DNA of 64,000 nucleotides from Prevotella sp. (GCA_017623655.1 JAGAON010000002.1:1-64000); one strand, 5' to 3'; positions 17,838 to 27,700 are shown, counted from the stretch's first letter. The notes: generated by a model from the sequence alone, not told the origin. Made by a program: numbers and translations.

Positions 17838-18268
17838 AAAAAAGAGCGTGAGACCATCGTTGTCTGTCCCACTCTCTGAGGCTCTCGCATTGCCTAATCC
17901 TGTTGAACAGACAACGTTAGAGCCCACGCCGTATGAATTACACAACTATAGAGAAATCATATAAAGCACAACATCATACCATTAAAATGTACAATGGATG
18001 CTTACAGAATTCTCTACAGGATGATATAATCACACCCGTAGGCATCTACCGTTGGCTAAGTTCAAGACAGGATTCTAAATACTTTGCGAGATTTCAGAAA
18101 GTCTTAAACAGAGCGTCAAGTAAACGCCTTCAATATGTCTTGGATCCTTATCCCACCCATACCGCTTAGTATAGTGCAGTCTTGCGACCGTACCACACCA
18201 CATTCGGCGTGAGCTATTGATTACCTGCACACCATAATACTTACAGAAAACAGGTTCAATGTAGATCC
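17838..18268 (-). ncRNA. Structured leader or small RNA, copy 1 (paralogue of 57395-57792)
   Basis: I see a conserved ~430-nt element, read on the minus strand, with its own promoter and a poly-U end. It shares many blocks with the copy at 57395: GGCGUUUAC, CUGAAAUCU, CUUAGCCA, CAACGGUAGAUG, GUGUGAUUAU, CGGCGUGGGCUCU and CCUCAG. The terminal hairpin (17844-17931) pairs CGUUGUCUGU with ACAGACAACG and GCGUGGG with CUCACGC before UUUUUU. The 5' segment at 18205-18217 (AUAGCUCACGCCG) is complementary to CGGCGUGGGCUCU at 17919-17931, the 5' arm of that hairpin. It could be an attenuator leader of the FHA/kinase operon or a separate small RNA. I match it to no known family; it lacks the tmRNA, RNase P and SRP signatures I would look for. 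Confidence 0.65.
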
Positions 18269-18273
18269 GTTGA

Positions 18274-18304
18274 CAAAATTACAAAAAATATTTACATCTG
18301 CAAA
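18274..18304 (-). promoter_or_regulatory. Promoter of leader RNA copy 1
   Basis: A TAATTTTG -7 box (18274-18281) lies 19 bases from a TTTG -33 box (18301-18304) on the minus strand. Transcription would begin near 18268, about 50 bases before the 5' pairing segment of the RNA. The 18305-18570 stretch further upstream holds no gene that I can see. Confidence 0.6.
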
Positions 18305-18570
18305 ATAAATTCTTATTTTTTTTGCCTTTACGTTAATATTACAGAAAAATCGGAGCCTTTCCTCGCAAACAGGACGGCCTCCAACGTTTTACACAATCTT
18401 TTTATGGTAAAGGGGAAACGTTATTTATTGTCATTCATCTTTCAAACTTTTACGACTTCACGCTATTAGTCTTTTAGTTTGTACACAGGAAAAATGCTGC
18501 AAATTGTACACGAACGAATCCTTAATGTCTATAAGGACGGCAAGTAGTTACCACTCTGCCGCTCCCTCAG

Positions 18571-19317
18571 CTACTCAAAATAGAAAGAGAGGACTATCAT
18601 TTTGCTGCGTGCCTTGTTGACACTCGCCGCGTAAGGCAGCGACAGTCCGTCGTTCAATGTCGGCAGACGCGACGTGTCGAGGCAATTGCTCAGGCCGTAC
18701 ATGAATTTCAGTTCCGGGCGCAACTTGAAGAAAGGGAGGTAGAAGTCACATCCCATGCCGACTTCGAGGAACACGTCCGACTTTTTCAGCTGGATGTAAT
18801 CGCCCGACTTGGAGGACAGGTTCATCATCGGCGCTATGCCCGCCATGAGGTACGGACGGTGGTTGTTGAAACGCCGGGCGGCATAGATGATATTCAGATC
18901 CGCACCTACATACACTGTTTTCAGTGACTGCTGTTCCCTGTACGGTGCGCCGCTTTCGCTGAGTCTGTTGTAATTGTTGAACGCTATGTTGCGTGTCCCG
19001 AAGTACAGCTGCGGCGCGAAACGGAAGGCGAAGAACTCGTTTAGGCGCAGTTCCCCTAACACACCAACGTTGAACCCCATGTCCCAGTTGTGCTGGTCAG
19101 TGGTCACGAGTGACTGCATCTGTGTGCCGTCATCCAGCGTAAGGGTCTGCAAGCCGACGTTATCAAACTCCAAGTCCTGCATGTGCGTGCCCACCACGAT
19201 GCCGAGGTGGAACGGCCTTAGGTCGGTATATGGCCGGTTCTGCACGGTTCTCTCCTGCGCGCACAGCGTTGTTGCCGCCGTGGCGATATATAATAATAAG
19301 GTGTATATTCTGAGCAT
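18571..19317 (-). CDS. porT: PorT-family outer-membrane beta-barrel protein
   Basis: I place the start at the internal Met (19317) because it gives a clean signal peptide ending at TLCAQ; a longer reading from 19383 adds 22 residues before it. The mature N-terminus VQNRPYTDLRPFHLGIVVGTHMQDL matches what I remember of PorT, a type IX secretion barrel, as do the strand-rich remainder and aromatic C-terminus (MIVLSFYFE). PorT is required for type IX secretion in Porphyromonas. No other type IX core gene is in the window. The gene is transcribed towards the leader RNA and faces the ferredoxin gene on its other side. Confidence 0.75.
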   Translation of the reverse strand: MLRIYTLLLYIATAATTLCAQERTVQNRPYTDLRPFHLGIVVGTHMQDLEFDNVGLQTLTLDDGTQMQSLVTTDQHNWDMGFNVGVLGELRLNEFFAFRFAPQLYFGTRNIAFNNYNRLSESGAPYREQQSLKTVYVGADLNIIYAARRFNNHRPYLMAGIAPMMNLSSKSGDYIQLKKSDVFLEVGMGCDFYLPFFKLRPELKFMYGLSNCLDTSRLPTLNDGLSLPYAASVNKARSKMIVLSFYFE

Positions 19318-19435
19318 GATAATGATGTTGTTGTGACTAAATAAACGCATGACAGCCTTGAAAATTGCACTTTTCAGCGGCAAATCGCACTAAAAAGGCG
19401 CAAAAATACGTTTTCTCGTAAAAAAGTTGTACTTA

Positions 19436-19470
19436 TTTGTAGGTATTTTCAAAATAAATTTCTACCTTTG
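19436..19470 (+). promoter_or_regulatory. Promoter of the ferredoxin gene
   Basis: TACCTTTG at 19463-19470 is a strong -7 box, with TTTG at 19436-19439 as the best -33 candidate (spacing 23, slightly long). The expected start is near 19477, leaving a leader of roughly 57 bases before the ferredoxin ATG. Confidence 0.6.
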
Positions 19471-19533
19471 CAGTAGCCAATCATAAAGGCACTAACATAC
19501 AAAAACATTATAACAAACTAAAAAATCAAGACT

Positions 19534-19701
19534 ATGGCTTACGTAATTAGCAACGATTGTATCGCTTGCGGTACATGTATTGACGAGTGTCCATCTGAGG
19601 CTATCTCTGCTGGCGACATCTATTCAATCAACCCTGACGCTTGCACAGAGTGCGGCACTTGCGCTGATGTATGCCCTAACGAGGCTATCAGCCTTGCTTA
19701 A
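19534..19701 (+). CDS. Small 2x[4Fe-4S] ferredoxin (55 aa)
   Basis: A 55-residue protein starting MAYVISNDCIACGTC. Two CxxCxxCxxxCP motifs are complete (CIACGTCIDECP and CTECGTCADVCP), so it should bind two [4Fe-4S] clusters and act as a low-potential electron carrier for pyruvate or 2-oxoacid oxidoreductases and hydrogenases. Its strong promoter and the following strong terminator make it a single-gene, highly expressed unit. Codon use is noticeably biased to preferred codons. Confidence 0.93.
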   Translation: MAYVISNDCIACGTCIDECPSEAISAGDIYSINPDACTECGTCADVCPNEAISLA

Positions 19702-19732
19702 TGACGGCATCTCGTCAGTCTTCAAAAGAGAC

Positions 19733-19769
19733 AAGAGTGGCTATCCTTTGCGGTAGTCACTCTTTTTTT
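19733..19769 (+). terminator. Rho-independent terminator after the ferredoxin
   Basis: The stem AGAGTGGCTATC / GGTAGTCACTCT is followed by a run of seven T residues. It closes the ferredoxin transcript just before the malQ promoter. Confidence 0.85.
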
Positions 19770-19780
19770 CGCCCTTTTCC

Positions 19781-19811
19781 TTTGTGAGTTGAAAATAATT
19801 TGCTAACTTTG
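19781..19811 (+). promoter_or_regulatory. Promoter of malQ-GH13
   Basis: TTTG at 19781-19784 and TAACTTTG at 19804-19811 are separated by 19 bases, matching the Bacteroidales promoter pattern. The leader to the malQ ATG is about 70 bases. Confidence 0.65.
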
Positions 19812-19890
19812 CAGAATACGGATAACCGTACGACAGAACGACAAAGACAACCGGATAACTATTTCTGAAACCTTAAACCTGATATAAACG

Positions 19891-22563
19891 ATGCTGATAC
19901 TTTTCAACATACATTACGTCACGTCATACGCTGACGGGCTGTTCGTCAACATCAAGATGCCCGGCGGCAGGGTGGAGACGCACAAGATGACCCAGTGGCA
20001 GGACGGATGCTGGCAGTGCGAACTGCGCCTTGAGCCTCAAGGGACGACCGTGTTGGACTATTACTACTCCGTGCAGCGCATGGAAACGGTGCACAGAACC
20101 GAGTGGACCACGCAGGCTCACCGCATAGACCTTGGGCAGACCGGACTGCGGCAATATACCGTTTATGACACGTGGATAGACATTCCGCATGACACCTACC
20201 TATACACCTCGGCATATACGCAGTGCATCAACCGCCGGGAAAAGCGCGGTGTATATCGCAAAACCACGCCATCCACGCTCAGACTGAAAGTGCGTGCGCC
20301 GCAACTACGCGGCTTTGAGAGGCTGGTACTGTCCGGTTCGCACCCGGTTGCGGGCGAATGGGACCTTGAACGGGCCATCCCCTGCGTGGAACAGGCTCCC
20401 AACGAGTGGGTATGCGACATCGGTGCGGAATATGCTGCGGGCGAAGAACTGGAGTATAAGTTCGTGGCCGTGAAGGAAAACGACGTGCACGACAGCCCGA
20501 TGTGGGAGACAGGAGAGAACCGGCGCATAACGATTCCGCGCATGAGACAAGGCGAAATCGTCGAGCATGAACTGTCGCAAGCCTTCTTCGAGATATGGAA
20601 CGTGCGCAAGGCAGGTACACTCGTGCCCGTGTTCTCGCTGCGGACGGAGGGCAGTTTCGGCGTAGGAGACTTCGGAGACCTTATGACTATGGTTGACTGG
20701 GTGGCCTATACAGGACAGCGTCTGTTGCAGGTGCTGCCGATAAACGACACCACCATAACGCACACATGGACCGACTCGTACCCGTATTCCTGCATAAGCA
20801 TCTTCGCACTGCACCCGCAATACGTCGATTTCAGGCAGCTTCCGCCACTCGCCGACAAGCGGAAAGCGGAGGAAATGGAGGCACTTCGCCGGGAACTGAA
20901 CGCCCTTCCGCAGATAGACTATGAGCGGGTGAACAACGCGAAGAACGAATATCTGCGGCTGTTGTACGCCCAGGAAGGCAAGGAAGTGACTGCGTCACAG
21001 GATTACAAGTCGTGGTTTGCGGAGGAACAGCAGTGGCTTGTGCCCTACGCCATGTACTGTTACCTGCGTGATACCACCGGAACAGCCGACTTCACACGCT
21101 GGAAAGGCAACGAGACATGGAACGAGGCCGACCGCGCGTCGCTTGTCAATCCGAGGACAAAGGCTTACAGGCAGGTGGCGTTCTACTACTATGTGCAGTA
21201 CGTCCTGGCCTCACAGATGAAGGCGGCGCATGGCCATGCCCGTGAGAAAAGGGTGATATTGAAGGGCGACATACCCATCGGCGTACACCGGCAGGGCTGT
21301 GACGTGTGGCAGGAAGCACGCTATTTCAACCTTGACGGGCAGGCAGGAGCACCGCCGGACGAGTTCTCCATCAACGGACAGAACTGGGGATTCCCCACGT
21401 ACAACTGGGACGAGATGCTGAAAGACGGCTGTCTGTGGTGGGTAAGACGCTTCCGCAATATGCAAAAATACTTCGATGCCTACCGCATTGACCACGTATT
21501 GGGTTTCTTCCGCATCTGGGAGATACCGTCAGATGCCGTTCATGGCCTGATGGGACAGTTCCAACCGGCTCTCGGACTGACCCCGGAGGAGATAGAGGCA
21601 TACGGGCTTCACTTCCGGAGAGGCCGCTTTACGAGGCCTTATATAACCAAGGAGATACTCGAGGAGATATTCGGCGGAGAACAGGCAACGCTTGTCCGTG
21701 ACCGGTTCCTTGACCCGTACAAGGACGGCCTGTACCTGCCTAAGGCGGAATATGACACCCAGCGCAAGGTGGAGGCGAAGGTTTCTGACGCCAATCTGCG
21801 TGACGGTCTCTACACATTGCTAAGCGATGTGCTCTTCATCCGCGACAGGAAGAATCCGGAACTGTACCATCCGCGCATAGCGGCGCAGCACACTTACCTC
21901 TACAAGACGCTGCTTTCCGAGAGCGACCGCAACTGTTTCAACCGTCTTTATGACGATTATTACTATCACCGCAACACGCTTTTCTGGTACAAGGAGGCCA
22001 TGAAGAAGCTGCCGAAGCTCGTTGAAGCCACGCGGATGCTGGTCTGCGCCGAGGATCTCGGCATGATACCGGAGTGTGTCCCCACCGTGATGAACGAGCT
22101 GCGCATACTCTCTCTTGAGGTGCAGTCCATGCCAAAGGAGACGGGAAGGCAGTTCGGCAGGCCGGAATCCTATCCGTATCGCAGCGTATGTACCATCGAC
22201 AGCCACGATATGCCGACCCTGCGGATGTGGTGGGACGAAGACTTCGGGCGGTCACAAGACTTCTATTCCAGCGTACTCGGCCGCCGAGACGATGCTCCCC
22301 ACCCCCTGCCGTCATGGCTGGCGCGTGACATCATGTCGCGAAACCTGCAATCCGCATCCATGCTTTGCGTGCTTTCCTTGCAGGACTGGCTTGCCATCAG
22401 CGACGAACTGCGCCTTCCCGACGCCGCCGCAGAGCGCATAAACATACCGGCCAACCCGCGCCATTACTGGCGATACCGTATGCACCTCAACATAAGTGAC
22501 ATGATGAAGAACCAGCGTTTCTGCGACGACATCGCGGAAATGATAACACAAAGCGGCAGATGA
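19891..22563 (+). CDS. malQ: 4-alpha-glucanotransferase with two N-terminal starch-binding domains
   Basis: The protein has 890 residues. Two CBM20-like domains occupy about 1-115 and 125-235 (the second has LSGSHPVAGEWDLERA and EELEYKFVAVKEN). The GH77 catalytic region follows, with nucleophile Asp534 in DAYRIDH, acid/base Glu721 in CAEDLG and Asp773 in IDSHDMPT. This layout is that of plant and bacterial DPE2-type amylomaltases, longer than the ~500-700 residues of simple MalQ. It transfers maltosyl/glucosyl units between alpha-1,4-glucans, here presumably in cytosolic maltodextrin or glycogen metabolism since no signal peptide is visible. The stop overlaps the next ATG (ATGA), so it is coupled to the GH13 gene. 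Confidence 0.93.
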   Translation: MLILFNIHYVTSYADGLFVNIKMPGGRVETHKMTQWQDGCWQCELRLEPQGTTVLDYYYSVQRMETVHRTEWTTQAHRIDLGQTGLRQYTVYDTWIDIPHDTYLYTSAYTQCINRREKRGVYRKTTPSTLRLKVRAPQLRGFERLVLSGSHPVAGEWDLERAIPCVEQAPNEWVCDIGAEYAAGEELEYKFVAVKENDVHDSPMWETGENRRITIPRMRQGEIVEHELSQAFFEIWNVRKAGTLVPVFSLRTEGSFGVGDFGDLMTMVDWVAYTGQRLLQVLPINDTTITHTWTDSYPYSCISIFALHPQYVDFRQLPPLADKRKAEEMEALRRELNALPQIDYERVNNAKNEYLRLLYAQEGKEVTASQDYKSWFAEEQQWLVPYAMYCYLRDTTGTADFTRWKGNETWNEADRASLVNPRTKAYRQVAFYYYVQYVLASQMKAAHGHAREKRVILKGDIPIGVHRQGCDVWQEARYFNLDGQAGAPPDEFSINGQNWGFPTYNWDEMLKDGCLWWVRRFRNMQKYFDAYRIDHVLGFFRIWEIPSDAVHGLMGQFQPALGLTPEEIEAYGLHFRRGRFTRPYITKEILEEIFGGEQATLVRDRFLDPYKDGLYLPKAEYDTQRKVEAKVSDANLRDGLYTLLSDVLFIRDRKNPELYHPRIAAQHTYLYKTLLSESDRNCFNRLYDDYYYHRNTLFWYKEAMKKLPKLVEATRMLVCAEDLGMIPECVPTVMNELRILSLEVQSMPKETGRQFGRPESYPYRSVCTIDSHDMPTLRMWWDEDFGRSQDFYSSVLGRRDDAPHPLPSWLARDIMSRNLQSASMLCVLSLQDWLAISDELRLPDAAAERINIPANPRHYWRYRMHLNISDMMKNQRFCDDIAEMITQSGR

Positions 22564-24401
22564 AGGTAGAGCGCATAGACCCATCAACATGGTTTGTCGG
22601 CATGCGGGACACCACATTGCAGCTTATGCTGACCGGAGAAGACCTTGACAATGCCGAGATAACAGTCTGTTATCCCGGCATTAAAGTTATGGACACGTTG
22701 CGGTCGGACTGCGGCGGATACGTGTTCCTGTACCTTGACACGGCCGGATGCAAGGCAGGGACAATGTCACTGAACGTGAGCAAGGACGGCAATACCGTGC
22801 AGATACCATACGTTCTGAGGGAAAGAGCCATGCGCGGCGAACACCGCAAGAGCCTTTCCCCCGCCGATGTGGTGTATCTCCTCATGCCTGACAGGTTCGC
22901 GCGGGCGGGTTCCCCGTTACCTTCCAAAAGGCGCGGCAAGGCCTTTTCCCCCTCCGCACGGTGCGGCGGAGACCTTGAAGGCATACGCCGGCACCTGTCA
23001 TACCTGTCTGACCTGGGTGTGACAGCCCTGTGGCTGACCCCTGTATTGCAGAACAATATGCCTGAAACGGAGACGGAAAGCTCGTATCACGGCTACGCTG
23101 TGACGGATTATTACGCCGTGGATTCACGCTTCGGGACAACGGATGACTACCTGCACTTGGTGCGTGACGCGCACAGCCACAACCTGAAAGTGGTGATGGA
23201 CTTCATCTTCAACCACTGCGGGGCGGCTCATCCGTGGCTCGCCCGGCCGCCGATGGCCGGATGGTTCAACCACCGTGACTGGCTGGAAGGCCACGACGTG
23301 GCGGGCGGAAGAATGCCGAAGGCGAACGGAAAATACCTGCAAACCAATTACAGGCTAACCACAACGGTGGACGCTTATGCAGCCGATGCGGACAAAAGGC
23401 AGACCGTCGAGGGGTGGTTCGTGAAGTCAATGCCCGACCTTAACATACGCAACGCGCACCTGTTGCGTTACCTTACACAATGCACTATATGGTGGATAGA
23501 GACCGCCGGCATCGATGCCATACGCATGGACACGTTCCCTTACGCCGACAGGGACGCCATGCAGCGGTGGCTGAAAGCGCTGCACAGGGAGTATCCGCAT
23601 TTCAAGGTCATAGGAGAGACATGGGTGCCGAACACCGCTTTCGCCGCAAAATGGCAGGAAGGAGAACTTGACAGCACCATGGATTTCGCGCTTTTCGAGG
23701 CGTTCAACAGCGCCAAGTATGAGGACAGCGACGAGCCTTGGAGCGGAATGAACCGCATATATCATGCGCTGTGTTACGACTACCTGTACCGGAATCCGCG
23801 GATGGTGCTGGCGTTCATGGACAACCATGACGTAAACCGCTTCCTCGGCGACTTCGACAGATATGACACCGCCGAGCGGAAACGGCTTGTTGACTGCATG
23901 AAATGCTCCCTTGCGCTGCTGCTTACCATTCCGAGGCTGCCGCAGCTGTACTATGGCACCGAGGTACTGATGTACGGCACCACCGCCGTCAGCGACGGTT
24001 ATGTGCGCCGCCCGTTCCCCGGCGGCTTTCCGGGAGACACCGATAACGCCTTCACCGCATCGGGACGGTCTGACGAACAGAACCGTATGCACCGCTGGCT
24101 ACGGCGTGTCCTGCACTGGCGCAGGGGCAACGAGGCTGTCGCCTGCGGCACGACAAAACACTTCCTGCCCCGTGACGGCATCTATGTGGTGGCGCGTCTT
24201 CACCATACCGGGACGGTGCTCACGGTGGTAAACGGTAACGACCGTGCCACACTTTTCACACCATGCCATTACGGGGAGGTAATATGCGGCGCGGAAACGG
24301 CAAGGGACATAACGACCGGACGCACCGTCCGCCTCACCAAGGCGACACGTCTCCCGCCGCGCCGCGCCATGATATTGGAGATAACCGTATCTCCCGATTA
24401 G
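22560..24401 (+). CDS. GH13 alpha-amylase-family enzyme (cyclomaltodextrinase/neopullulanase type)
   Basis: The protein has 613 residues with an N-terminal beta-sandwich (about 1-95) of the cyclomaltodextrinase type, then the GH13 barrel. Catalytic residues are visible: nucleophile Asp324 in IRMDTF, acid/base Glu353 in VIGETW and Asp424 in FMDNHDVNRF. No signal peptide is present when read from this ATG, so it may act in the cytosol together with malQ, with which it overlaps by four bases. The likely substrate is cyclic or short linear maltodextrins; exact specificity cannot be read from sequence. Confidence 0.87.
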   Translation: MKVERIDPSTWFVGMRDTTLQLMLTGEDLDNAEITVCYPGIKVMDTLRSDCGGYVFLYLDTAGCKAGTMSLNVSKDGNTVQIPYVLRERAMRGEHRKSLSPADVVYLLMPDRFARAGSPLPSKRRGKAFSPSARCGGDLEGIRRHLSYLSDLGVTALWLTPVLQNNMPETETESSYHGYAVTDYYAVDSRFGTTDDYLHLVRDAHSHNLKVVMDFIFNHCGAAHPWLARPPMAGWFNHRDWLEGHDVAGGRMPKANGKYLQTNYRLTTTVDAYAADADKRQTVEGWFVKSMPDLNIRNAHLLRYLTQCTIWWIETAGIDAIRMDTFPYADRDAMQRWLKALHREYPHFKVIGETWVPNTAFAAKWQEGELDSTMDFALFEAFNSAKYEDSDEPWSGMNRIYHALCYDYLYRNPRMVLAFMDNHDVNRFLGDFDRYDTAERKRLVDCMKCSLALLLTIPRLPQLYYGTEVLMYGTTAVSDGYVRRPFPGGFPGDTDNAFTASGRSDEQNRMHRWLRRVLHWRRGNEAVACGTTKHFLPRDGIYVVARLHHTGTVLTVVNGNDRATLFTPCHYGEVICGAETARDITTGRTVRLTKATRLPPRRAMILEITVSPD

Positions 24402-24513
24402 CCGGAAAGGGATGTGTATGCGCGGATATTGCATACGCCCCGTTTTGCAAGCAGATACCGGCCGCATTGCGAAACACGGTCCGTTTCCCGCCCGATAGTT
24501 ATAAACCGACATT

Positions 24514-24586
24514 GTAGGGACGCACCTTGGTGCGTCCGCCTATGTGCGTAATGCGGTGATTCGGACGCACCAAGGTGCGTCCCTAC
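24514..24586. repeat. 74-bp double-hairpin repeat, family A copy 1
   Basis: The element starts GTAGGGACGCACC and ends GGTGCGTCCCTAC. Each arm (GGACGCACC-TT-GGTGCGTCC and GGACGCACC-AA-GGTGCGTCC) is itself a perfect hairpin, and the two arms are inverted relative to each other. The same unit occurs at 30382, 40144, 46269, 53349 and 63770. Confidence 0.85.
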
Positions 24587-24623
24587 AAGACGTTGCAATT
24601 CAACACTTTACCAAAGCCATTGT

Positions 24624-24715
24624 AAAAGGGTGCTGATTACATTGTAATCAGCACCCTTTTATGATATAATCAGCACCTGTTCGCAGTGTAATCAGCACCT
24701 GATTACAAAACGGGT
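24624..24715. repeat. Array of 19-bp palindromes, family B
   Basis: An outer inverted repeat AAAAGGGTGCTGATTAC / GTAATCAGCACCCTTTT (24624-24660) is followed by further AATCAGCACC units to about 24715. The unit GTAATCAG-CAC-CTGATTAC is a short hairpin. The array lies at a fixed distance (about 37 bases) from the family A unit. Confidence 0.8.
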
Positions 24716-24756
24716 GGTTTCTGCAAACACTGACAATGAAAAAGGATTATCCAGCG

Positions 24757-27700
24757 TTACTTCACCGCCACCGCCTTCTTATTGATGATATACACCCCTT
24801 GTCTTGGTGTCTTCACCGGCTGGCCGAGAAGGTTGTAGGCTGTCTTCGAAGCCTGTACGCGCTCTTCGGCATTGAGGTTGTCCACGCCGGTAGCCATGTC
24901 CAGCGGCTCGGACATGACCGACAGCGCGCCGTGTTCGTTGACAGACTGCACCTGAACCTTGTCGCCTGCGTTGGCGGAGAACTGCGTCCCGGTGGTGAAG
25001 GCTGCCACGGTGCCGTTCACCGTGACCACATAACAGATGGCGTATTCGTCCGCCTGCCATGTCACGAGGCTGTTGTCCTGCGAGAGGACGGGCGTTGCTG
25101 TCTTCTCAACCAGCTCCATCGGGTTCCACACACCGGTGGTTGCGCTTGTGCCGTCGCCCGCCATTACGTTCGGGATGGTGTATTGCGCCACCTCTTCCGC
25201 GGTGAGATAGTTCTTCGCCTTGCCTGTGATTGTCTCGCCGTTGGAGGTGTAATAGTAGTCCTCTATCGACTTCTCGGACAGCGCATAGCCGTTCTTGTCA
25301 ACGATGTCATACACCGCCCACAGTTTCGGCAGGCCTCCCATGGAAGGATACCAGTAGCCATCGTAGGGCTTGACCTCCATCTTCGTGTGCAGGAAGACGG
25401 TCACAGGCCGGTCGTGCCAAGGGCGGCCGAGGTAAATCTGGAAGTCTTCCGGATTGGAGGAATACGTGGTGGTGACGGTCGTGTTGTTGAATACGTAACC
25501 CCATCTTGTGTCCTCCGGATGGTTGGGAGCCACGATATATCCGCCGCTCTTGCGGTTGATGTTGAGCGTACAGTTCTCAAACCACACGTCGCCCGAGCCG
25601 TAGATGAAATCCACTCCGCCCTCGATTGTGGAGTCATGGAAGAACTGCCGGTTGTATGTACCGTTGCTCTTGTACGTGTCTTGGTACGAACGCGCGTTGA
25701 TATTGTCAAACACCGCACGGTCGGAAGTGATGTTCATGCAGAGAGCCTGCGGGCCTTCCATGCCCTTTATGGTCCAGTTCTCGTTGTCAAGGGTAACACC
25801 TTGCATGAAGAAGTCCGTGGCATTGTCCTGCACTTCAAGCGTGGCTCCGGCATTGACATGATACCATACCCGTGTCGGGTCGCTGCATCCGCCGTCCAGA
25901 CGGTCGGTGGCTATGGTGACCTTGTCGGCAGACTGGCCTATGAGGTGTATGTTCGGCTTGTTGACATACACCAGACGGCAGTCGTCATAGTCGTTCTTTC
26001 CGCCCGGAATACGCTCTGTCGGCGCGCCGGAACCGGTCTGGTCGGTGGTGTATCGTGTGCCGTAGCTGGAGTTGAACGTCGTGTTCGGGTCGTTATAGTA
26101 GCCCTCCTTTATATATATAAGGTATGGCTTCACGCTGGCGGCAGGTGCATCGTCTATCGCGTCCTGTATGTAACGGTATTGCTTCGGCATTGTCTCCGTG
26201 GCCGGAAGGCTCTCTCCCTGCGCGAGCTCGAGGCTCTTATCTACCACGGCATCAAAGATACGGGCTTCCGGTTTCTGCCTTTCCATGACGGTGAAGGTAA
26301 GCGTCAGCGCACCGGCGGCGTTGCCCGAGCGGTCCTGTACGTAGCCGGCGGGCATGACAAGGGTGTATGTCTTGCCGTAGTCGAGTGCCACATAGTTGAA
26401 GGATACGCTGCGGGTGTTCCATGACGGGGTAAGGGTTTTGCCGCCAAGTGTTACGGTTCCGCCGGCGTTACCGGGCTGTATGCGCTCGTCGTAGGATATG
26501 GTTATGCTGCCGGAAGCACTCACTCCCCCGGCGTTTGCAGCCGGAATGGTGGCCGTAACCTTCGGTGCCACCTCGTCGTCGGCGCCTTCCGCCGTGCCGA
26601 GTACATACACATTGCCCACTCCTGACTCCGAATGGGAGGTGTATTTGAGGCCGTCAAACGTCTGGTCAAACTGATAATTGCCGGAAAGAAGCTCGTCACC
26701 CGTGCCGGTTATGCGTACCATTACCTTCTCAACGCCTGTCGCTTCTGCCGGAAGAGCGAATGAAACGGGCTTTATGACGTTTGGTGTCACGTCCCATACT
26801 GCGCCCTCTATGTCCGTAAACGTCTCGCCGTTGTCAACGGAACACTGCGCCTTGTAAGACTTGGAAGCAAGGTTCTTCGCGGCCATGTCGCCCGTAAAGG
26901 TAACTGAGGTGAAGCCTTTTGTCGAGAAAGTATATTGCCATGCTATGTCGCGGGTGTCGTAACCGTTCTGGTAAAGGCCGTTTATTCCCGCGAGAACGAC
27001 GCCCTCACGGTTGCGGACTACGGGCGTTCCGGTGCTCTGACTGTAAGCAAGCGTGCCGTCACTGACACGCACCACGGCTGCGGCAGCGTTACGTTCTGCG
27101 TCCCATGTGACATCAGCCGGGAAAGGATAGTTGGCTGTTGACGGGTAGGCGTATGACTGTGTGGCGGACGCATCGAACACTGCCACGAAGTCCTGAACCT
27201 CATAATGGGCGGTGAGTCTCATGTCAGAGTTCACCGTAAGGGTACGGGTTGCGGCGGTGCCGGCATTCCCGTATGCGTCGGTCCACTGCATGAACTTCAA
27301 TATCTTGGACTCTGTCGCGGTGGCGGTAATCTGTGTTCCCGCCTCATATCTGCCTTCATGGTCGTCGGGAGACAACGTTATCGTGCCGAGAGAGAGTTCT
27401 GAATCGTTGGTACAAGAGGTGCTTACGGTATATACAGGCAGCGTTTCAAAGACGGCGGTGACGCTCTTGTCGGCATCCATCGTTACCGTATGGCTCTCCG
27501 ATGTAGATGCGCTCTTGCCGTCAACAAGCCACTCCTTGAACCTATAACCGAAGTTACGCCGTGCGGAAAGGGTCACTTCCGTACCCTCTTTGTATGAGTT
27601 CATGTCAGGCTCAACCGCTATCGTGCCCGCATCGGCAGGCGAGACAGCGGTTGTGAGGGTGTATTTCGTGGTCTGCTGTATGGTGCCTTGCATCGTGCCC

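Larger units (their letters stand above)
24402..24756. other. Intergenic gap between convergent genes, filled with repeats
   Basis: This 355-base space between the GH13 gene and the convergent esterase gene contains one 74-bp-type double hairpin (24514-24586), a linker, and an array of GTAATCAG-type palindromes (24624-24715). I see no gene in it. The repeats may double as terminators for both transcripts. Confidence 0.7.

Noticed and set aside
17838..18268. tmRNA, RNase P RNA, 6S RNA or SRP RNA identity for the ~400-nt RNA
   Set aside because: I could not find a CCA end with an alanine acceptor or tag reading frame (tmRNA), the GAGGAAAGUCC and ACAGAA blocks (RNase P), the GGAAGCAGC-type loop (SRP), and it is much longer than 6S. 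Two paralogous copies just before operons also argue against housekeeping RNAs.
24757..26424. 562-aa plus-strand open frame at 24736-26424
   Set aside because: It is the antisense shadow of the CE8 part of the giant esterase: its residues have no domain, composition is Val/His/Arg-rich and it opposes a protein with clear catalytic motifs.
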